DNA of 64,000 bases from Rhea pennata (lineage: Eukaryota; Chordata; Aves; Rheiformes; Rheidae): the NCBI RefSeq assembly GCF_028389875.1, contig NC_084674.1, forward strand, positions 6,171,501 through 6,235,500, read 5' to 3'. The position numbers were made by a program, and so were the translations under genes. The notes under the pieces were generated by a model that saw only the letters and a program-made list of their open reading frames with translations, searched no databases and had not been told where the DNA came from. Below, piece after piece: positions 59,184-64,000 of the stretch. Every line of letters begins with the position of its first letter. Positions within the stretch are counted from its first letter, which is position 1.

Positions 59184-62100
59184 GTAACGATCCGGCGCGG
59201 CGTGCTGCCTGGCCAACGCGCTAATTCGCCCGTGTGGTTCCCCAGGAGCGGCGTGCGCTGGGGGCGAAGCGCCGCGGAGCGGGGCAGCGCGTTTGCGGCG
59301 ACGAGCAGCCCGGTGCCGAAGCCGGTTTCACGCAGCCCCGCTGTTAACTGGCACATTTATGGCTCAGGAGTCTGAGGTGGGCTTCGATATTCCTGTTTCA
59401 GACAGTCGACAAGCACCGAGTGTCAACCTTAAATTCAGTGGGTTTGGGGAGATGTCTTGACGTGAAATGTTTTATGAGCTGGGTACCTAAACGTTTGTCT
59501 GTAGTTGGCTGTTCCTTGTGTCACAGTCCTTCAAGAAACAGTTTAGCTGCTGCCGATCACTTGTGCTTTGCATCTGAGGGGTTTAACTCGACTCTCAGCT
59601 GGTATTGCCATCAGGCGGTCGCAAGGTAAAATGCTGTGATGGCAGAGAGTGGCTGTAGTTTCTCTGCTGTTTGTGTTTCCTGAGTAGCTGTTGATGGTAA
59701 TGTGATAACGCGTTGCAGTGCAAAGTGACGGCTATTGGGGGTGTGTGTGCTGAAACACTTCCCAAAACAACTCCTGTGCCTTTGCACGGGCAAAAAAATG
59801 CAGCAGCGTAGTTGCAATTGTTGTCTTAGTTGCTCTTTTTGGAGTCAGTTCTTGCTGACAGCTATTTTTATTATAAGTTTATATCTTTCTTCCCCCCTTG
59901 TAAGCTTTATAAGCCTGTGATGTGTGTCCAGTTGTGCTGTCAGGGTGAATGTTTCCTAGACTGATGCTGAATAACATAAGAGCTGTTTCTCCCCTCTTTT
60001 TGGTGTGTCTCAGTACAGAGAACAACCCAAGTCTCTATAACCACGCTAAAAGGCCATCTGTACCTATTTAATCTCAATGGGATCTCTGGGTATTTAGCTC
60101 TGTGACTTGCCCAGGTGTGGGAGAAAGACTTTATGGTGATAGACCTGAGCTGAGTATAGGTGATCCTCCTAACCCCCTTGCGCTTTGTAACGCCTGTGTC
60201 GCTCTCAGGACGTGGATTGTGTGTGGTTTGGGAACACTGAAAGTTGGCACTGTTGCTTGTTCATCTCACTGACCCAAAGGAGCCTGGCATACAGCCTTTT
60301 CTACCTCTTAAAAAAAAAAATCGAGCTACTTCTGTTCCGTGTGGGTGTTATTTCTGGAGTCTGTTCGCTTAAAGGGTAACTTGGACTGCCGTTGCTCCCG
60401 GTAGCATCCTTCTGAAGGCAAAGCCCCATCCTTCCAGAGGCAAAGCTGCTCCGCTGGAGTAGTGTCTCGGTAAGGACCAACACTGAGAACAGCTGTAATC
60501 CTGTTCTGCTGTGCCTCTCCTCCAGTCATTGGCTTAAAGTAAAAAGACACTTTTCAAAACAGCATGACTGTACCGTTGTCTAAAGCTACTGTGTTCATGT
60601 GGCTGTTGGTGGATTAATCAGTGTCGTTTTTTCTTTAAGAAAGCATGACCGGGTCCCTCATGCTGTGGGGAACTGATGCTATGGGAGCTAACTGGTGCTG
60701 TGAAAATAGGCAAAACAAGGAGATGTTCGTGGAAAGACGATGCCGGACATCGCTCGAGGCTGCCCCGCTTGCTGGGTTTCTAGTGCGGTGCCCAAGCGTG
60801 GGCAGGCAGTTGGGGGGAGCGTGCTAGTGCATCCTGCCTTTGGGAGAGGGTCTCCCTGCTCCCCTGTGCCTGCAGGCAGCGGGTTTGGCTGCTGTCAAAG
60901 CCACGCGGCGAGCACAGCCTGTTAGGAAAAATCCAGTGACCTGTTGCATGGTGCTCACTGTACCAAATATTAGACTGTGCTGTTTCACCCTTGAGGGATG
61001 AAACTAGGCAGGTACAAAGCGACTCTTAGACTTTAATGTCAGAAATTTCCTACTGGTAATTTAGGGTGTATTAAAGGGAGATGATTGAAGAGGTACCCTG
61101 CAGCCCTTCCTTGGGTTGCATAAAAAAGTTGTTTTATTGTGTTGAAGTTCGGGCTCTTTGCTGTTAAATACTTGATACTATCCCAGGTGATCCCAGTGGA
61201 AGCAGGACTGAGCATATAATATTAAATATCACTAGTCTGGATGTCAGAACATCATAAGATTGAAACAAATATTTTTGTTTTTTTCTTTTTAAACATCTCA
61301 AATGATGGAACTATCCAGAGACTCTAGCTGCATACGCAGATGCATAGTCTGATTTGTGCTGTTAGGCTTGCTCATTCTGGAGCTAACTCGCAGGGCAGAG
61401 CTCTCCGTGGGGCTGGTCCTCTGAGGACGTGGATATTGCAGTGTTTGGGGGACTAGTCTCTGAGCTTGGATGTGAAATTTCACATCCTGTCTTTACTACA
61501 AATCCTGCATTATCCTGGGCAAGATGTTTTCCCTTTTAGTACCTCTGTTTTTTATTAAATGGGAATAACAGCATTCTGCTATCTAGCCTGGGAAGTTTCT
61601 GCTAGTAGAAGTCTTGCGGCTAGGGTAGCTACATGAGACCAGACTTTTGCCCTATGTTCTTATTAACGTGTGACTCCAGACAGGTGCTTGAAGTCCTCTT
61701 TCACCTTCCTTTCAGAATGTTGTATTTCTTATTCCAGATGTGAAGACCACCATAGGTTCTATATAAAAGATCTGATGACGACATTTACATTTTTGTTCTC
61801 TATCATGATACCCTGGAGTCATCAAATCAGCAAACAGTTAAGACCTTTACTGCTGAGATATTCCCAGGGGACTGTAGTGTAGGATGAAGTGATAGGTACT
61901 TATGCTGTGGTTCAACTTGGAAGGTTTCAGTTCATTTTGATCCATATTTGAGGTTCATGTTATTTTGTGGGTCAGTGGCTATTTTCAGGTGAGTTGGATA
62001 TTGCTAGAAGGACTCTTTTTCCCTTTTCCCTGTAAAATTATTGTGGTGAAAGGAATGCCAATAGGACTTTTTACCTAGGCTGGTATGCTTTTATAAAATG

Positions 62101-63926
62101 CTTGTAAGACTGACTCTGGCATATGAGTATGCTTCATTAGCCTTTACTGTGCTAGCCTGGGGGGGACCTGAGCTTTTCTTGAGTTTCAGCACAGAGGAGC
62201 ATGTGATAGCTTCACACTCCCATACCGGGCTCTAGTGTATCTCTTAAAGTTGTCAGGTGCAGAGATTGTCAGGTGGGCAGGGACTTCAGGCCAAGAGAGC
62301 CTGAAATCCTCTCTGCCAGCATAAGGCTTTATCTTTCTTAGCAGTTTTAAAACAAAACAAACTTTTTCAGTCACCTTGTCTTCAGCCTTGTTTCCAGCAT
62401 GTGTGTATGAGGAGGAACCACCTTGTCTGCTGTTTCACCTGTTTGCTGAAGCACCTGAGTGCAGAGGCTTCAGCCCAAGCTTGACAAGCCAAGTTCAAGT
62501 ACTTCCCCAGACAGTCCTTGCTGCAGGATCCTTGTCATCTGCCTCACCTACACACAGCAGCTGCCAGAAGAGGACGAACGTCTGTTTTGCCCAGGCCTAT
62601 TTATTTGGAGGAGTTTCTGTGAGCCCAAGTGCTGATGGCATGTGCTGTTTTGCTCTGAAATAACTTCTAAACCTAAGCAAGAGAGGAGGATTGTACAGTA
62701 TGTGAATTTACGTGCTCTGTGAGCACTTTTGTTGTGTGCCAGAGAATACTGTGTCCTACCTATGGCAAAAAGTGTCTGAAAGTCTAGAAAAGGCATAAAG
62801 ATTTGCAGAGCACTGATGGAAGAGCTGCCACAGATAATCTTCAACTAGCAAGTCTCTACAAGTCAATGCCAGCTAACACTACTAGGGCTCGGAAAAAATT
62901 CTGGAGGAGAATTATACCCGTTTTCTAAAAGAAAGGAATGAACATTAAGTTGCAGTGATCTCAGGCATAGCTCCCTGGATTGTGAGCCTGGCTTTGGGAG
63001 CATCTTCCCAGAGAGCCTCCTGGTGTGCACAAGGAAGAAGTTAAGCAGCTGTTGGTTTCCAGATGTGTCTTCTAAAATAAAGCATTTGACAGAGTTCTCC
63101 CCATATGGACTTTATAGGCCACCTGTCTTGAATCTCATTTTACTGCATTAAGAAAAAGTTATATAATTGAAATTAATAAATAGCGTCAAAGCCTAAAACT
63201 TTCGGGATCAACACTTATCCCATGTTGTGATTATTTGTTAGCCCTGGCATGATTTTCAGTGGGATGTCAACACAATGTTATGCTGGTGCTTGGAAGCATG
63301 AATACCCCTTTACACCTCAGCATCCTTATTCATCACCATGCTTTAAGCATGGAAAAACTATTGCTTCAGTCTGTTTGACAATACAAGTGACTTTTATAAA
63401 TTAAAAGCTGGTCAACTGCATGCGTTAGCATCAGTGTTAGACATGCATGCCAGTCAGTCTGTTCCTTGCTATAGGCAAAAGAGGAATCAAGCAAACTGTG
63501 CCTAAATTCCATGCAGAAAATGAGGCATTAAGATTAGCATCTGGCAGATATGAAATGGAGTACAGGGCATCTCTAAGCTATTCAGTTATGCTGCTAATTT
63601 GTAGACAATCTCTGGTGTAAATGTGCAAATTGAATTCATGTGCTTTTTTGGACAAAATGCTTTTTAACCTTGGAAAGGTCATTTCCTCTGGGCTAAGTGA
63701 AAAAAATGCTGATGAAGCAAGTCAGTGAGCTTTGTAGAACATGTGCTTATACCTGGGGTGGAGGAGTGAGAGAGGAAGTGGGTGATTTCTGTTTCCTGAT
63801 GTGTTAGCTTAGCTAGTTTGGATAGCAAGGACCCCACTTCCTCTGCTACCACACCTTAACATTTTTTTTTTAATACAAATACTGTCCAAAAAATCTGAAG
63901 ATCCCTTTTTTTTCTTCTCTTTTCAG
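59184..63926 (+). other. intron between the two coding exons
   Basis: The proposed intron runs from GTAACG at 59184 to a T-rich tract and TTTTCAG at 63920-63926, about 4.7 kb. No further exon is convincing inside it. It contains an A run near 60310-60319 and a T run at 63862-63871. The 63.1-63.7 kb part is low in CpG and reads like regulatory DNA. Open frames here (up to 98 codons) have no recognisable domain. Confidence 0.6.
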
Positions 63927-64000
63927 AATGATGACGTGGGCGGTGATGGTGTAAGGTTGAACTTGCTGAGAGCAAAAAGGAAGGGTGTTGCCTCTATTGT
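63927..64000 (+). CDS. second coding exon, truncated by window end
   Basis: A strong acceptor (T-rich tract 63906-63923, then CAG) opens an exon running off the window. Joined in phase 0 to the exon at 59022, it reads NDDVGGDGVRLNLLRAKRKG, then VASI, with no stop. The other two frames stop at once (TGA) or after eight codons (TAA), which supports phase 0. The acidic, glycine-rich start is followed by a basic RAKRKG cluster. I do not recognise a domain in the 24 visible residues. The exon could equally be shared by a longer transcript from an upstream promoter. Confidence 0.62.

Larger units (their letters stand above)
58460..59345. promoter_or_regulatory. second CpG island with TATA promoter
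   Basis: CpG-dense sequence surrounds the start codon at 59022. It includes two TATA-like motifs, TTTATATAAG at 58741-58750 and CGTATAAAGC at 58931-58940. The second is well placed: a start site about 30 bases downstream, near 58963-58965, would leave a 5' UTR of roughly 60 bases. A short upstream frame (ATG at 58491, 15 codons) would be excluded from a transcript starting at the second TATA box. A TATA box inside a CpG island often means regulated or tissue-restricted use of a broadly open promoter. Confidence 0.75.

Noticed and set aside
59022..59375. Unspliced 117-codon reading of the exon at 59022
   Set aside because: A good donor at 59184 and a frame-matched acceptor at 63927 explain it better as a spliced exon; the extension has no protein-like pattern.

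Overview
This window reads as nuclear DNA from a bird. The main evidence is a pair of CR1-type LINE 3' ends near 19.5-20.4 kb, ending in the ATTCTATG-like octamer tail and coding for the C-terminal end of CR1 ORF2. The sparse repeat content (two recognisable transposon fragments in 64 kb), the sharply bounded CpG islands and the absence of dense coding fit this. I cannot name the species.

Layout, all on the + strand where a strand can be argued: 1-2.2 kb is non-coding flank. A strong CpG island (about 2.24-3.46 kb) holds GC boxes, G-quadruplex and Z-DNA-prone tracts, and a candidate first exon ending at a GT donor (exon end 2845). From 3.5 to 57 kb I see no convincing coding exon. This stretch looks like one very long intron or intergenic DNA, with T-rich strand asymmetry, microsatellites, the inverted CR1 pair and a few small CpG-rich patches (about 26.9, 39.6 and 51.5 kb).

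A second GC/CpG-rich region (about 57.0-59.35 kb, dense from 58.46 kb) contains a TATA box, a start codon in a very good Kozak context at 59022, and a 54-codon coding exon ending in a CAG|GTAACG donor in phase 0. The next likely exon begins at 63927, after a strong polypyrimidine tract and CAG acceptor. It is open to the window end only in the frame that continues the 59022 exon. The simplest reading is one + strand gene, 3' part outside the window, with a TATA-driven promoter at 59 kb. The CpG-island promoter 56 kb upstream may be a distal promoter of the same gene or belong to another transcript.

I do not recognise the protein family from its first 78 residues, so no gene symbol is given. 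Most other open frames are in GC-rich DNA or are short chance frames on either strand. No tRNA, rRNA, CRISPR, viral or bacterial-type operon structure was seen.
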